The position numbers were made by a program, and so were the translations under genes. The notes under the pieces were generated by a model. It saw only the letters and a program-made list of their open reading frames with translations. It ran no database searches and had not been told where the DNA came from. 64,000 nucleotides of DNA from Alphaproteobacteria bacterium (GTDB lineage: Bacteria; Pseudomonadota; Alphaproteobacteria; Micropepsales; Micropepsaceae): assembly GCA_028865545.1 (NCBI GenBank), contig JAGWJY010000009.1:19955-83954 (forward strand). The letters are read 5' to 3'. The number at the start of each line of letters is the position of its first letter. Position 1 is the first letter of the stretch. Shown here piece after piece: positions 8,762 through 18,842 of the stretch.

Positions 8762-9893
8762 ATGCGCCCAGATACTGAACGCAATATCGAGGAAATCCAG
8801 CAGGCGGTAGCCCTGCTGAGGAGGCATCTTTGACTGGGATAAATCCCTCCGCCGGCTCGACGAACTGAACGCCAAGGCAGAAGACGCCGCTATCTGGAAC
8901 AATCCGCAGGAAGCCCAGAAGCTGATGCGCGAACGCCAGCGGCTGGACGAGGCGCTATCTGCGGTTCGCAAACTGGAAGCGGAACTAGCCGACGCGCAAG
9001 GCCTGATCGAACTCGCTGAGGCTGACAACGATGCGGCGATGGTGGTCGACGCCGAAAAGTCTATTGGGGCGCTGAGCAAGCGCGCCGAGGAAATGCGCTT
9101 AGAATCAATGCTATCCGGCGAGGCCGACGGCAACGACACCTATCTCGAAATCCACGCCGGAGCAGGGGGAACCGAGAGCCAGGACTGGGCCGAGATGCTG
9201 ATGCGCATGTACACGCGTTGGGCCGAGCGCAAGGGTTACAAGCTCGAGTACCTGGAAGAGAGCGAAGGTGAGGGGGCCGGGATCAAGTCCGTCACCGTCT
9301 TGGTCAAGGGGCCGAACGCCTATGGCTGGCTGAAGAGCGAGGCAGGTGTGCACCGGCTTGTGCGCATCTCACCGTTCGATTCCAACGCCCGGCGGCACAC
9401 CAGCTTCTCATCTGTCACCGTTTATCCCGTGATCGACCAAACCATTGAGATCGATATTCCCGAAAAGGATGTGCGCATCGACGTCTATCGCGCCAGCGGC
9501 GCCGGCGGTCAGCATGTCAACAAGACGGAAAGCGCCGTGCGTATCACGCACTTGCCCACCGGTATTGCGGTGTCATGCCAGACCGAGCGCTCTCAGCACC
9601 AGAATCGCGCCAACTGCTGGGACATGCTTCGTTCGCGGCTCTACGAAATCGAACTGGAGAAGAAGCGCGCGGAAACGGGCGCTTTCGTCGGCGAGAAGAG
9701 TGATATCGGCTGGGGGCATCAGATACGGTCCTATGTACTCCAGCCCTATCAGCTGGTGAAGGACCTGCGCACCGGCATCGAAAGCCGCTCGCCGGACGAC
9801 GTGTTGGATGGCGATCTGGATCCCTTCATGGCGGCAGCACTTGCTCAGGCCGTCGGCGGTAAACCGAAAGAGAAAATCGAGGATTTGGATTAG
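8762..9893 (+). CDS. prfB: Peptide chain release factor 2 (programmed +1 frameshift)
   Basis: Releases nascent chains at UGA and UAA codons. The gene must be read as 8762-8830 joined to 8832-9893: the first frame encodes 23 residues ending RRHL, hits TGA at 8831-8833, and the +1 frame continues [15 protein letters not shown] to the end, giving about 376 residues. The main frame holds the stop-recognition SPF motif (in VRISPFDSN) and the catalytic GGQ loop ([13 protein letters not shown]). The start at 8762 matches the usual RF2 N-terminus; an in-frame ATG at 8753 is an alternative, and a GGAAAG at 8744-8749 is poorly spaced for both. A hairpin follows the stop. Confidence 0.95.
8819..8834 (+). 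promoter_or_regulatory. prfB programmed frameshift signal
   Basis: An internal Shine-Dalgarno AGGAGG (8819-8824) lies 3 nt before the slippery CTT TGA C (8828-8834). This is the classical RF2 autoregulatory site: when RF2 is scarce the ribosome pauses at the in-frame TGA and shifts +1. Seen directly; mechanism known from the family. Confidence 0.95.
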
Positions 9894-9902
9894 CCACCAA
9901 AA

Positions 9903-9936
9903 GAAAACCCCGCTTCGATGTCTCGAAACGGGGCTT
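9903..9936 (-). terminator. Rho-independent terminator of the bactofilin operon
   Basis: CCCCG/CGGGG and TTCGA/TCGAA pair around one mismatch with a TGTC loop (9908-9933). On the minus strand the hairpin is followed by a T-rich run, and it sits 27 bp past the bactofilin stop. It may also serve the converging prfB transcript. Confidence 0.8.
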
Positions 9937-9962
9937 CAAATATTGAGGATTAGAGCCGTCGC

Positions 9963-10544
9963 TCAATTGGCTTTCAGCGGCGTGAATGTTGCCGCGGTTG
10001 CCCCAGTGGTCATCGGGCGCGACACCATCGAGGAAACGGCGGATGGAGCCGCGACCGGAGGCGCGGCAGGCGCGCTCGGCGCAGGCGCAGCAGGCGCCGT
10101 ACGATATTCAGGTTTCTTCGGCGCTTCGTCTGCCAAGGGATTATCGGCGTGGCGACAGTTGCCCTCGAAGAACGCGCCGGTCTCGACCGCAAACGCTTCG
10201 TGCAGGATGTTACCTTCGACATGACAAGTCGAAGCCAGCAGTACCTTGCGGGCGCGGACGCTTCCCTGCACGCGACCACGGACAGTCACTTCTTCCGCCG
10301 TGACGTCGCCGTGGATGAAGGCTTTGTCACCGATCACCAAGCCTGCGCTGTGCACGTCGCCTTCGACACGCCCGTCAATCTGGATGTCACCGGTCGAGGT
10401 CAGCGTGCCAGTCACAGTCAGATCGGCGCTGATAATCGACGGCGCGGAAGACGAGCGCGGCGTGCGCTTGGCCTGCATGGCCGCCGGGCCGGTCGAGCTT
10501 ACAGCGATGTCGGAATCCTTGTCCTTACTCTTGCTGGAGAACAT
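9963..10544 (-). CDS. Bactofilin (BacA-like)
   Basis: Cytoskeletal protein that polymerises without nucleotide and recruits peptidoglycan enzymes. The 193 residues contain a central bactofilin beta-helix at about 35-130, seen as short hydrophobic/Gly repeats such as GDIQIDGRVEGDVHS and GDVTAEEVTVRGRVQG, flanked by a polar N-terminus and an Ala/Pro-rich C-terminus. The start overlaps the end of the upstream M23 peptidase gene by 20 bp, so the two are translationally coupled. Bactofilin-M23 pairs are a recurring arrangement in Proteobacteria, consistent with the bactofilin positioning the peptidase. A second, divergent bactofilin lies at 53482-54237. Confidence 0.92.
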   Translation of the reverse strand: MFSSKSKDKDSDIAVSSTGPAAMQAKRTPRSSSAPSIISADLTVTGTLTSTGDIQIDGRVEGDVHSAGLVIGDKAFIHGDVTAEEVTVRGRVQGSVRARKVLLASTCHVEGNILHEAFAVETGAFFEGNCRHADNPLADEAPKKPEYRTAPAAPAPSAPAAPPVAAPSAVSSMVSRPMTTGATAATFTPLKAN

Positions 10545-11976
10545 AGCGACCTGCCTCGATGAATTTCCTCGGATTTCTCACAACGTCATCGTACCACACT
10601 TCGTAATGGACGTGCGGGCCGGTGCTGCGCCCGGTCGACCCAAGGTCCCCGATCGGTGCACCTTTCGCCACCTTAGCGCCAACGTGCACTAATATCGACG
10701 ATAGATGACCGTAACGTGTATGAATTCCAAAACCATGGTCAATTTCTACCATATTTCCATAACTGCCCCTCGCACCGGCCCAAACGACCGTGCCGGGCGC
10801 CGTGGCGCGGACGATGCTTCCCCAAGGACCGGCAAAATCCAGGCCTGGATGGAAGGCTAGGTGTCCCGTAAAGGGATCGACACGCGGCCCGAAGCCGCTG
10901 GAAATATCGTACTGGGACCCAGAAACTGGTGTCGTCAGCGGCACATGGCGCATGCCTTTGAGAAGCTGGTTCATCTCGTCGAGCACCGCGTAGGCGTTCA
11001 GATAGGCCTGCTGGAAGGCACCGTCTGAAATTCCTTCAATATGTACGGAATTTAAGGGGATATCCGGGCCGCCGACGCCCTCGCTGGCCTCGATCCGCTG
11101 GACGAACTGTGTTGGGTTGATACCCGTACGGCGTAAGACGGCCTGGATTTCGCCTACGCCGTCAGCCACCTCGCCCTGGGTGCGCACCATCAAGTTGGTC
11201 TCGTTCATGCTGAGACGGCGTACACGGTTGGTCTGAGCTGCCAAAAGCTTGAGAACGGGATGCCGCGCGTACGTCGCCTCCTGAACGGGGGCTGGCTGGC
11301 TGACGCCAAACAGGGCGCCAGCGATGCGCCCGACGGCGCCACCAAGATCTAGAAAGCTCGCATGTGTCGGCTTAGCTGTCCGAGGTTGGGGTTTCACCGG
11401 CTGGGGACTTACGGTCAAATCCGAAGATCCGCCGTCGTCATCGCTGTCTGAGCCGCCCATACCGGTCGGCGGCGCCGTAGCGCCCAGACTGTCGCTCGCG
11501 GTGCCGCCATCCAGGGATGACGCATCGGCTGTTCCACTTTTCAGGGTAGGCCCAAAGGTTCCATCGCCGGCAAGCGCTGCATCAACCTGCTGCTTGCGCT
11601 CCAGGAAGTGCATGATGGTGCCTTGCTTGGCCTGGAGCTCGTCTGCCGTAGCCTTGAACTTGTCCTCTGCAGAGACCAACGCGCCATTCACTTCGTCGTA
11701 TGACAGCTGGAGGTCGGCCACGCGATTTTCGTAGGCCGACTGCATCTGCTGATAGCGGTGGTCCTTTGCGGCAATGATGCGGTCTTTGAAGATGACGTTT
11801 ACCGTCGCGAACGCGACCCAACCGAGGAAGATGAGGGACAGGCCTGCCAGGGTCGCTTGCAGCGTCGGGCCGAACGTGAAGAACTGCACCCGGCCATCGC
11901 TGCGAATGTAAATTTGACGTTCAGGAAATGTTTCGTGAAGCCACGCCCAGACGCGCTCCACGAGCGTCTCCGCCAT
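10525..11976 (-). CDS. M23 family metallopeptidase, membrane-anchored
   Basis: Predicted peptidoglycan endopeptidase of the LytM/M23 family, 483 residues. A short cytoplasmic N-terminus is followed by one membrane segment (about 30-60), a periplasmic coiled coil rich in Gln/Glu/Lys, a Pro/Ser/Asp-rich linker, and a C-terminal M23 domain with HPGLD (His376, Asp380) and HVH (His455, His457). The open frame extends upstream to 12279, but that part overlaps the peroxiredoxin gene and looks non-coding; the ATG at 11976 (MAETLVERV) has a GGAAG motif at good spacing. The gene feeds straight into the bactofilin gene with a 20 bp overlap. Confidence 0.92.
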   Translation of the reverse strand: MAETLVERVWAWLHETFPERQIYIRSDGRVQFFTFGPTLQATLAGLSLIFLGWVAFATVNVIFKDRIIAAKDHRYQQMQSAYENRVADLQLSYDEVNGALVSAEDKFKATADELQAKQGTIMHFLERKQQVDAALAGDGTFGPTLKSGTADASSLDGGTASDSLGATAPPTGMGGSDSDDDGGSSDLTVSPQPVKPQPRTAKPTHASFLDLGGAVGRIAGALFGVSQPAPVQEATYARHPVLKLLAAQTNRVRRLSMNETNLMVRTQGEVADGVGEIQAVLRRTGINPTQFVQRIEASEGVGGPDIPLNSVHIEGISDGAFQQAYLNAYAVLDEMNQLLKGMRHVPLTTPVSGSQYDISSGFGPRVDPFTGHLAFHPGLDFAGPWGSIVRATAPGTVVWAGARGSYGNMVEIDHGFGIHTRYGHLSSILVHVGAKVAKGAPIGDLGSTGRSTGPHVHYEVWYDDVVRNPRKFIEAGRYVLQQE

Positions 11977-12125
11977 CTCTGGACTTCCCTTTTTGGCGTC
12001 AATTCGTGCGCCGACCCCAGTTGGCCGCATTTCACTCAATTGTCGGCGACTAATCAAGCTCTTAGCCCAGAAAAATGACTTCGAGGTTAACCTCGGACCA
12101 AAGCGCTTTGGGTGTTTCGGCGTGA

Positions 12126-12590
12126 TCAAAGCGATTTTGCCGCAGCTAGAACGGCCTCCGCATGGCCAGGGACTTTCACTTTGCGCCAAACCTGATGGAT
12201 TCGGCCGCTCGCATTGACGAGAAAGGTCGCGCGCTCCATCCCCATGTATTTCCGTCCGTACATGCTTTTTTCGACCCACACGCCATAAGCCTGCGCGACT
12301 TTTGTATCGGGGTCAGACGCCAGTATCAGTTTCAACTTCTGATTGGCCTTAAATTTGTCATGCGAAGCCGTGCTATCCTTCGATACACCGATGACAGGAA
12401 CTCTTAACGATTTGAAGTTATTGCTGAACTTTGTAAAATCGAGAGCTTCTTTGGTGCAGCCGGAAGTACTGTCTTTCGGATAGAAGTACAAAACAAAGGG
12501 TTGCCCCTTCAGTCCGGAAAGCGAAACTTCGCCCGCGCCGTCGGTCGCGAGCTTGAAAGCAGGGGCCTTATCGCCAGGCTGTAAGTCCAT
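12126..12590 (-). CDS. bcp: Thioredoxin-dependent peroxiredoxin (Bcp/PrxQ family)
   Basis: Reduces hydroperoxides through a peroxidatic Cys. The 154 residues have the AhpC/TSA fold, with YFYPKDSTSGCTKEALDF holding the peroxidatic Cys45. In E. coli Bcp the resolving Cys lies five residues later (Cys50); here that position is Leu and no other Cys is present, so this looks like a 1-Cys variant. ATG at 12590 (MDLQPGDKAP) is preceded by GGAG at good spacing; an upstream in-frame ATG at 12617 has no support. It is divergent from the large AsmA-like gene and about 150 bp upstream of the M23 gene. Confidence 0.92.
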   Translation of the reverse strand: MDLQPGDKAPAFKLATDGAGEVSLSGLKGQPFVLYFYPKDSTSGCTKEALDFTKFSNNFKSLRVPVIGVSKDSTASHDKFKANQKLKLILASDPDTKVAQAYGVWVEKSMYGRKYMGMERATFLVNASGRIHQVWRKVKVPGHAEAVLAAAKSL

Positions 12591-12717
12591 GTGGGCTCCA
12601 GAAAAGTTGCAGTCCAATGTCTGGCCCTATAGGCGATAAAGTGATGCGCGATTCAGCGCAAGTCCTCGCTTATGTCGTAATTGGTGGCCATGGAGGGGTG
12701 GACGAGGTAGGCGGCCC

Positions 12718-15700
12718 TTGAAATTGTCCAACGTTCTGCCCTGGAAGCTCGGCTTGTTCCTTAAGCGGTACATCAAGGCTCACCACGTCAGCCGTGCCGC
12801 GTTAATAGCGGCAGGGACGGCGGCGGCGCTGCTTTTCTTCGTCATCGGGGCGGGCGTCCGGTTGCTGATTGGCCCTGTGTCGCTGGGCCCGTTCGGGGGC
12901 ACCCTCGCCGATGCTCTGGCCCAGGCGCTCCCGGGCATCACCGTCAAATACGACCAGGCGGCCATCGAATGGGCACGCGATGAAGGCCGGGTGAACCTTG
13001 TCATCCTGGGCACTCGCGTCTTCGACGCCGACGGTCGCATCATCGCCCAGGCACCGAAAGCCGACATCGATCTTGCGGCGAAGCCGTTCCTTCAGGGCAA
13101 GGTCGTCATCAAGCGCATTGCTTTGATCGGCGTTCAGCTCACGCTCGTGCGCACCAAGGAAGGCGGCCTGCGCCTGGGTGTGGAACAGGACAAGCAGGAA
13201 CGCGACATCTTAAGCCGCATCTCGGACGCGCTGTCGGTGACGAACAGAAACACCGCGTCGCTGGAGAGCTTCGCGGTGCGCAACGCGCGATTGGCATTCT
13301 TCGATGAAGCGACGGGGTTGTTTGTCGTTGCGCCGCAGGCGAATTTCCGCCTGGCTGCCGCCGGACACAACCTCGACGCAAAACTCGACGCCGCGGTTGA
13401 GATTTCCGGACATCGAGCCCACATCACCGCCGAGTTCACCTTTCCACCCAAGAAAGGCAAGGTCGAAGGCGCAGTCACGGTTACAGGGTTTGATGTCGCC
13501 GCGCTCGCTGCCAACAGCAGCACATTTGCCGCGACTAGGAATGCTGCTCTCAAGGTTGACCTGTCGGCATCTTTTGTCTTCCAGGGCACGCATCTGCTCT
13601 CGGCGGACTTCGGTGCCGGCGCGAGAGGATCTTTTGCCATTCCCGGCAACAGGAATGGTCCCGTGCGCGTGCGCAGTCTGCGCGCCATCGGCCGTTACGA
13701 CGCGGTCAATAGGCGTCTGCTGCTTGAGGATGCCACCATCGATTCCGATAAGATCAAAGCGCGTCTGCAAGGCTGGTTCGACCTCGTCATGAGCAAGACG
13801 GGTACAATCGACGCCATACGCGCCGATATGCAGATGGACAAGTTGGTGTTGGCGCTGCCAGGTGTTTTTGCCCAGCCGATTGAATTGCATCTTATCGATC
13901 TGCGCGGTGCCTGGCATCCCGGCCAGAATGAACTGACCATCGACCATCTTGGCGTGAACGGCGCGCCGCTGTCCCTGATGGCTTCCGGCAGCGTCACGCT
14001 CGCACAAAGTCAGTCACCCGCAGTGGATGTCAAAGGCACGATCTCGCCGATCGGCGTGCGCGATCTCTTGCGCTATTGGCCTCTAGCGGCGGCGGGCGGC
14101 GCGCGCGAATGGCTGGTGGCGAACATGCTCGCCGGAAACATCGGGCCGACGACCTTCGCCGCCAATATTCCGATCGGCGCACTCGACAGCGGCATCCTGC
14201 CTACCGGCGCACTCGACGTGAAGTTCACGCTGGCCGGAGGTGAGATCAATTACGTCAAGGGCCTTACGCACCTGACGCAAATCCAAGGCAGTGCAAGGGT
14301 GACCGACAATTCGCTCGTTGCCGATATCTCTTCCGCCAAAATTGGCCCGCTGGCGGTGAGTGCGGGCAAGTTTTCGATCCCGGACATGTATGTCACGGGT
14401 GAGGCAGGCGATATCACCGCCCATGTGCAGGGCGCGATGTCGGACGTACTATCACTGATCGATCTGCCTCCACTCGGCTATCCGACACGCTTTGGCATCA
14501 GCCCAGCCGATACCAAAGGGACAGCCGCGGTGGACATGGCATTCCACGTGCCATTACTCAAAAATTTGAGCGTCGGCGACGTCAAGATAGGGATCAAGGC
14601 TGCCGTCAGCGGGTTTGCCATTACGTTGGGGCCGCACACCGAGTTGACCGACGGCATGGTCAATTTCACCATCGACAATAACAAACTGCACGCTACTGGC
14701 ACAACCGGCGTTGGCGGCTCGCCTTCACGCCTTGCTCTCGATTGGGCCGAGGATTTCAACACAGCAAGTGCCATTACCACCAAGATCTCTGTGAAGGGAT
14801 CGCTGGACGAGCGGGCCCGCGCGGCTTTGAATCTCCACACGCAGGATTATCTCCGTGGGCCTGTCGGTGTAAGCGGCACTTTGACGGGGCATCGCGGTGC
14901 GCTGAAACAGGCCAATCTCGTGCTCGATCTGACGCCGTCGACGGTGTCGGTCGACTTTATCGGCGTCAACAAGCCAGCAGGCTTTCCAACGACGGCGCAC
15001 CTTAATGTAACCTTCGGTGCTCACAGCGTGCCGTCGATGGAGATATTGCACTTCAGCGGACCGGGCACCAACATCTCGGCAACCGCGAATTATGACAGCA
15101 GCGGAACCTTGACCCAATTACAGGCGCCGGTCGTGCGCATCGGTCCACAGGATGACTTTTCCCTCAACGTCACGCGCGGATCGTCCGGTGTGGATATCGC
15201 AATACGGGGACACTCGCTCGACGGGTCGCGCCTCGCCGCGCATGGCACCGGTGGGAGCGAAGAGAAATTTGACGAACCTTTCCACATCAACGCCAAGCTG
15301 ACGCGGCTGGTGTTGCGCGATGGCGTGGTGATTTCGCCATTCGCGCTCGATGTTTCCGGCATCGCCGACAGGCCCGGGGCCCTGTCGCTGGCCGGTAGCT
15401 TGTCAAAGACCGCGACCGTGACAGGGTCGATCACCGCAACGGACAGCGGCCGCCATCTTGTCTTCGCCACCAACGATATGGCGCTGCTGAGTAGAGGTTT
15501 TTTTGGCTTCAACAGCTTGCGCGGCGGCAAGTTCGATTTTGATGCCATGCTGCCGGGCAAAGTGACCGACACAGGACCGAAGCCCGATAACGTTCCTGAT
15601 TTTGAAGGCAAGATGACGTTGAAGGATTTTCGCGTCGTCGACCAGCCTTTCCTGGCGCGTCTGTTTACGGTCGGTTCGCTCGGCGGATTGATAAACCTAA

Positions 15701-16149
15701 TGCAGGGGCAGGGTATCGTCGTCGATACGCTCGAGGTTCCGTTCTCGTCTCGAAACGGTGTCGTCTCCATACACGACGCGCACGCCACCGGCCCTGCCAT
15801 CGGCATCTCCGGTGACGGCTATATCGACCGGCCAAAGAACGACATCGCGATAAAAGGCTCGCTAGTCCCGCTGTACAGCATCAACAGCGTGCTGGGTAAC
15901 ATTCCGCTGCTGGGCGACGTATTCACCTCCAAGCAGGGCGAGGGCATCATCGGCATGACCTATAGCGTCAGCGGCAACGCCGACGAGCCGAACGTCAGCG
16001 TCAATCCGCTCTCCGCGCTGGCACCCGGAATTCTTCGCCGCATTTTCGAAGGCAGTATGCCGAACGCGGCGCAGGCACCGTCGAACGCACCAAAGGTGGT
16101 GTCTCCCGCGCCGGCAGCTACACCGGAGTCCAAGTCCAAAAAGAATTAG
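12718..16149 (+). CDS. Large AsmA-like / DUF3971 protein (YhdP-type)
   Basis: A 1143-residue envelope protein with one N-terminal membrane segment (about 27-50) and a very long periplasmic part made of repetitive beta-rich stretches, ending in an AsmA-like C-terminal region (about 960-1110; [20 protein letters not shown]) and a Pro/Ala/Lys tail. Proteins of this family are thought to bridge the periplasm and move phospholipid to the outer membrane; that role is inference here. No ATG fits; translation probably begins at TTG 12718 with GAGG upstream. Its stop codon overlaps that of the convergent tyrS. Confidence 0.85.
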   Translation: MKLSNVLPWKLGLFLKRYIKAHHVSRAALIAAGTAAALLFFVIGAGVRLLIGPVSLGPFGGTLADALAQALPGITVKYDQAAIEWARDEGRVNLVILGTRVFDADGRIIAQAPKADIDLAAKPFLQGKVVIKRIALIGVQLTLVRTKEGGLRLGVEQDKQERDILSRISDALSVTNRNTASLESFAVRNARLAFFDEATGLFVVAPQANFRLAAAGHNLDAKLDAAVEISGHRAHITAEFTFPPKKGKVEGAVTVTGFDVAALAANSSTFAATRNAALKVDLSASFVFQGTHLLSADFGAGARGSFAIPGNRNGPVRVRSLRAIGRYDAVNRRLLLEDATIDSDKIKARLQGWFDLVMSKTGTIDAIRADMQMDKLVLALPGVFAQPIELHLIDLRGAWHPGQNELTIDHLGVNGAPLSLMASGSVTLAQSQSPAVDVKGTISPIGVRDLLRYWPLAAAGGAREWLVANMLAGNIGPTTFAANIPIGALDSGILPTGALDVKFTLAGGEINYVKGLTHLTQIQGSARVTDNSLVADISSAKIGPLAVSAGKFSIPDMYVTGEAGDITAHVQGAMSDVLSLIDLPPLGYPTRFGISPADTKGTAAVDMAFHVPLLKNLSVGDVKIGIKAAVSGFAITLGPHTELTDGMVNFTIDNNKLHATGTTGVGGSPSRLALDWAEDFNTASAITTKISVKGSLDERARAALNLHTQDYLRGPVGVSGTLTGHRGALKQANLVLDLTPSTVSVDFIGVNKPAGFPTTAHLNVTFGAHSVPSMEILHFSGPGTNISATANYDSSGTLTQLQAPVVRIGPQDDFSLNVTRGSSGVDIAIRGHSLDGSRLAAHGTGGSEEKFDEPFHINAKLTRLVLRDGVVISPFALDVSGIADRPGALSLAGSLSKTATVTGSITATDSGRHLVFATNDMALLSRGFFGFNSLRGGKFDFDAMLPGKVTDTGPKPDNVPDFEGKMTLKDFRVVDQPFLARLFTVGSLGGLINLMQGQGIVVDTLEVPFSSRNGVVSIHDAHATGPAIGISGDGYIDRPKNDIAIKGSLVPLYSINSVLGNIPLLGDVFTSKQGEGIIGMTYSVSGNADEPNVSVNPLSALAPGILRRIFEGSMPNAAQAPSNAPKVVSPAPAATPESKSKKN

Positions 16150-17405
16150 ACCGGCTTGATCAGAATGTGCTTCTTCTTGCCGACTGAGAGCTTGATGAAG
16201 CCTTTACCGGTGACATCCGCGGCACTCACCGTCGCTTTCACGTCTTTCACGACCTCGTCGTTTACCCGCAGTCCGCCACCCTCGATGAAGCGGCGCGCTT
16301 CGCTGGCAGATGACGTTAGTCCGGCCAGATGTGTCAGTGCAGTGACGGCAAGGCCTTCCAGCTTGCCTCTCGCAAGCTCGAACGTCGGTAGACCTTCGTC
16401 GATCGCGCCTTCCTCAAAAGTGCGGCGCGCAGTCTCCGCGGCCTGTTCGGCCGCTGCGCGTCCATGCGCCAGCGTCGTTGCCTCGGTCGCTAGCACCTTC
16501 TTGGCGTCGTTGAGCTCCGCGCCTTGCAGCGCTGTGAGCCGGGCGATCTCGTCGAGCGGCAGATCGGTGAAGATGCGCAGGAAGCGGCCGACATCGGCAT
16601 CTTCCGTGTTGCGCCAATATTGCCAGTAGTCGTACGGGCTCAGCATGTCCGGGTTGAGCCAGACCGCGCCCGCCGCCGTCTTGCCCATCTTGGCGCCCGA
16701 GGCGGTGGTCAGGAGCGGCGTCGTCAGGCCGAACAATTCCGTGTTCTCGACACGGCGGCCGAGATCGATCCCGCTGACGATATTGCCCCATTGATCGGAG
16801 CCGCTCGATTGCAACTTGCATCCGTAACGGCGGTACAGCTCCACGAAATCGTAGGCTTGCATGATCATGTAATTGAATTCGAGGAAGCTGAAGGGAAGGT
16901 CGTTGTCGAGCTTCATCTTCACGCTGTCCATCGTCAACATGCGGTTGACCGAGAAATGCCGACCGATCTCCCGCAGGAACGGTACGTATTGCAGCTTGTC
17001 CAGCCAGTCGGCGTTGTCGACCATGATGGCGTCGGTCGGGCCGTCGCCGAAGGTGAGGAAGTTCGCAAAGGTGCCGCGGATTGCCGCCTTGTTTGTTTCG
17101 ATCTGTTCTTCACTGAGCAGCGGGCGAGCCTCGTTGCGGAATGACGGATCGCCGACCTTGGTCGTGCCGCCGCCGACGAGGACGATGGGGCGATGGCCCG
17201 CCTGCTGAAGGCGTCGCAAAGTCATGATCTGCATGGCATGGCCGACATGCAGGCTGGGGGCAGTGCAATCGAAGCCGATATAGGCCGTCACCCGTTCCTG
17301 GAGGAACAGGGCGTCGAGCCCCTCGGTGTTAGTTGTCGCGTAGTACTGTCCGCGCGCCACGACGGTGCGGAGGAATTCCGAGCGAAAATTTGGCGCGTTG
17401 ATCAT
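16146..17405 (-). CDS. tyrS: Tyrosyl-tRNA synthetase
   Basis: Class I aminoacyl-tRNA synthetase charging tRNA-Tyr, 419 residues, cytoplasmic. HVGHAM is the HIGH-type ATP site and KMGKT stands for [14 protein letters not shown] and [10 protein letters not shown] are the tyrosine-binding regions. The C-terminus (about 350-415) is an S4 RNA-binding domain. It is 25 bp downstream of a minus-strand hydrolase gene and may be cotranscribed with it. The stop overlaps the AsmA-like gene tail to tail. Confidence 0.97.
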   Translation of the reverse strand: MINAPNFRSEFLRTVVARGQYYATTNTEGLDALFLQERVTAYIGFDCTAPSLHVGHAMQIMTLRRLQQAGHRPIVLVGGGTTKVGDPSFRNEARPLLSEEQIETNKAAIRGTFANFLTFGDGPTDAIMVDNADWLDKLQYVPFLREIGRHFSVNRMLTMDSVKMKLDNDLPFSFLEFNYMIMQAYDFVELYRRYGCKLQSSGSDQWGNIVSGIDLGRRVENTELFGLTTPLLTTASGAKMGKTAAGAVWLNPDMLSPYDYWQYWRNTEDADVGRFLRIFTDLPLDEIARLTALQGAELNDAKKVLATEATTLAHGRAAAEQAAETARRTFEEGAIDEGLPTFELARGKLEGLAVTALTHLAGLTSSASEARRFIEGGGLRVNDEVVKDVKATVSAADVTGKGFIKLSVGKKKHILIKPV

Positions 17406-17430
17406 GCTGTTACCCGAAGCGGCAAAGAGC

Positions 17431-18087
17431 TTACCGCCCTTCGTGCGGGTTGTTCATCCGGTTCGAGGCGTATTCCTTCACCATCTCCACGACATCGGTT
17501 TCGTGCTTGTCGAAGAAATGGTTGGCGCCTTCCACCTTCTCGTAGGTGATCCTGATGCCCTTCTGCGCCGTCAGCCGGTCGACCAGCTTCTGCACATCGG
17601 GTTCAGGCACCACGAGATCCTTGGTACCGTGCAGGATCAGGCCGGAGGCCGGGCAGGGGGCCAAGAAGGCGAAATCGTACATGCTGGCGGGCGGTGCGAT
17701 CGAAATGAAGCCGGTGATCTCGGGCCGACGCATCAACAGTTGCATGCCGATCCAGGCGCCGAAGGAAATGCCGCAGACCCAAACGAAAGACGGATTGGGA
17801 TAGAGCGTGTTCATCCAGTCGAGAATGGCCGCGGCATCCGAGAGCTCACCGGCGCCTGAATCGAACGTACCCTGGCTCCGGCCGACGCCACGGAAATTGA
17901 AGCGCACCGTGGTGCAGCCGAGCCCGTGAAACATGTGGAACAGGTCGTAGACCAGCGGATTGTTCATCGTGCCGCCGAACTGCGGATGCGAGTGCAGCAC
18001 AAGCGCCATCGGCGCGCCGGGCGCCTTCTGTCGCTGGTAGCGCGCTTCGATGCGCCCTGCCGGTCCGGGGAGAATGATATCGGGCAT
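17431..18087 (-). CDS. Alpha/beta hydrolase (YcjY/DUF-type small hydrolase)
   Basis: Alpha/beta-hydrolase fold protein of 218 residues without a signal peptide. The nucleophile elbow is [14 protein letters not shown] carries the acidic residue and EGANHFF the His of the triad. [12 protein letters not shown] near the N-terminus and [11 protein letters not shown] are typical of a small conserved proteobacterial group often annotated as dienelactone-hydrolase-like or alpha/beta hydrolase; the substrate is unknown. It lies immediately upstream of tyrS and divergent from the iscR-suf operon. Confidence 0.85.
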   Translation of the reverse strand: MPDIILPGPAGRIEARYQRQKAPGAPMALVLHSHPQFGGTMNNPLVYDLFHMFHGLGCTTVRFNFRGVGRSQGTFDSGAGELSDAAAILDWMNTLYPNPSFVWVCGISFGAWIGMQLLMRRPEITGFISIAPPASMYDFAFLAPCPASGLILHGTKDLVVPEPDVQKLVDRLTAQKGIRITYEKVEGANHFFDKHETDVVEMVKEYASNRMNNPHEGR

Positions 18088-18230
18088 GAGTGGAACAGCT
18101 CCTCAGCGCTTGGCGACGTTGCGCGTTTTTGTTGATCTTGTAGGGCTTTCCAGCTTGGCGGCGGCCAAAATAAAATTATTCAAAAACAATAGCATAGCAC
18201 CTTTTCTTGGCGAGGCGTCAGCATGAATTC

Positions 18231-18259
18231 TTGACTAAGGAGCTCAGGAAATCTATATC
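18231..18259 (+). promoter_or_regulatory. iscR-suf promoter with operator-like repeat
   Basis: TTGACT (18231-18236), a 17 nt spacer and TATATC (18254-18259) form a good vegetative promoter about 95 nt before iscR. TGA-N9-TCA (18232-18246) overlaps the -35; this spacing resembles sites of Rrf2-family iron regulators, and the left half GACTAA fits an IscR type 1 half-site. Autoregulation by the adjacent IscR is therefore likely but inferred. Confidence 0.65.
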
Positions 18260-18356
18260 CACTGTGGACGGACGCCCCGCGGTTGACCGCTGTTCTTACA
18301 CCAAGCGGCCCCCCTGAAAGCAAGGAAAACGCGCGCGGCAGCTTGGAGTTGAAGCT

Positions 18357-18824
18357 ATGAGGCTCAGTACCAAAGGCCGCTACGCAGTGATGGCGATGGC
18401 CGATCTGGCCATGCACGAGGCTGGTTCCCGGCCCGTTTCGCTCGCCGACATCGCCGAACGGCAAGAAATTTCGCTTTCCTATCTGGAGCAACTGTTCGCC
18501 AAGCTGCGACGCAATGGCTTGGTGTCGAGCGTGCGAGGTCCCGGCGGTGGCTATCGTTTGAGTCGGCCTTCTGAGGAAGTCCGCGTCGCCGACATCATTA
18601 TGGCCGTGGACGAACCCCTTGCCGCCACACGTTGCAAGACGGGAACGGCCAAGGGCTGCATGGTCGAGGGGGCTCGCTGCATCACCCACGATCTTTGGGA
18701 AGAGCTCGGTCGGCAGATTCACGTGTTCCTGTCGTCCGTGTCGCTTGCCGACGTGGTGGAGAAGCGCGTATTGGGCCGGGCTCAGCTCGATCTGCAGAAC
18801 GGTAACAGCCGGGTCGCCGCCTAA
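18357..18824 (+). CDS. iscR: Rrf2-family Fe-S cluster regulator IscR
   Basis: Winged-helix regulator of Fe-S assembly, 155 residues. The N-terminal Rrf2 helix-turn-helix (MRLSTKGRYAVMAM, SLADIAERQEISLSYLEQLF) is canonical. Cys93, Cys101 and Cys108 followed by His111 match the cluster-binding Cys3His pattern of IscR rather than the pattern of NsrR. It is first in the suf operon, 18 bp before the cysteine desulfurase gene, and probably represses its own promoter when holding a 2Fe-2S cluster. RirA, a related alphaproteobacterial iron regulator, is the main alternative name. Confidence 0.92.
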   Translation: MRLSTKGRYAVMAMADLAMHEAGSRPVSLADIAERQEISLSYLEQLFAKLRRNGLVSSVRGPGGGYRLSRPSEEVRVADIIMAVDEPLAATRCKTGTAKGCMVEGARCITHDLWEELGRQIHVFLSSVSLADVVEKRVLGRAQLDLQNGNSRVAA

Positions 18825-18842
18825 GATTTGCTCAAGAGTGTG

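Noticed and set aside
11977..12279. A 101-residue N-terminal extension of the M23 peptidase
   Set aside because: It overlaps the peroxiredoxin gene in part, has no family similarity, and ATG 11976 has a good ribosome binding site before a typical N-terminus.
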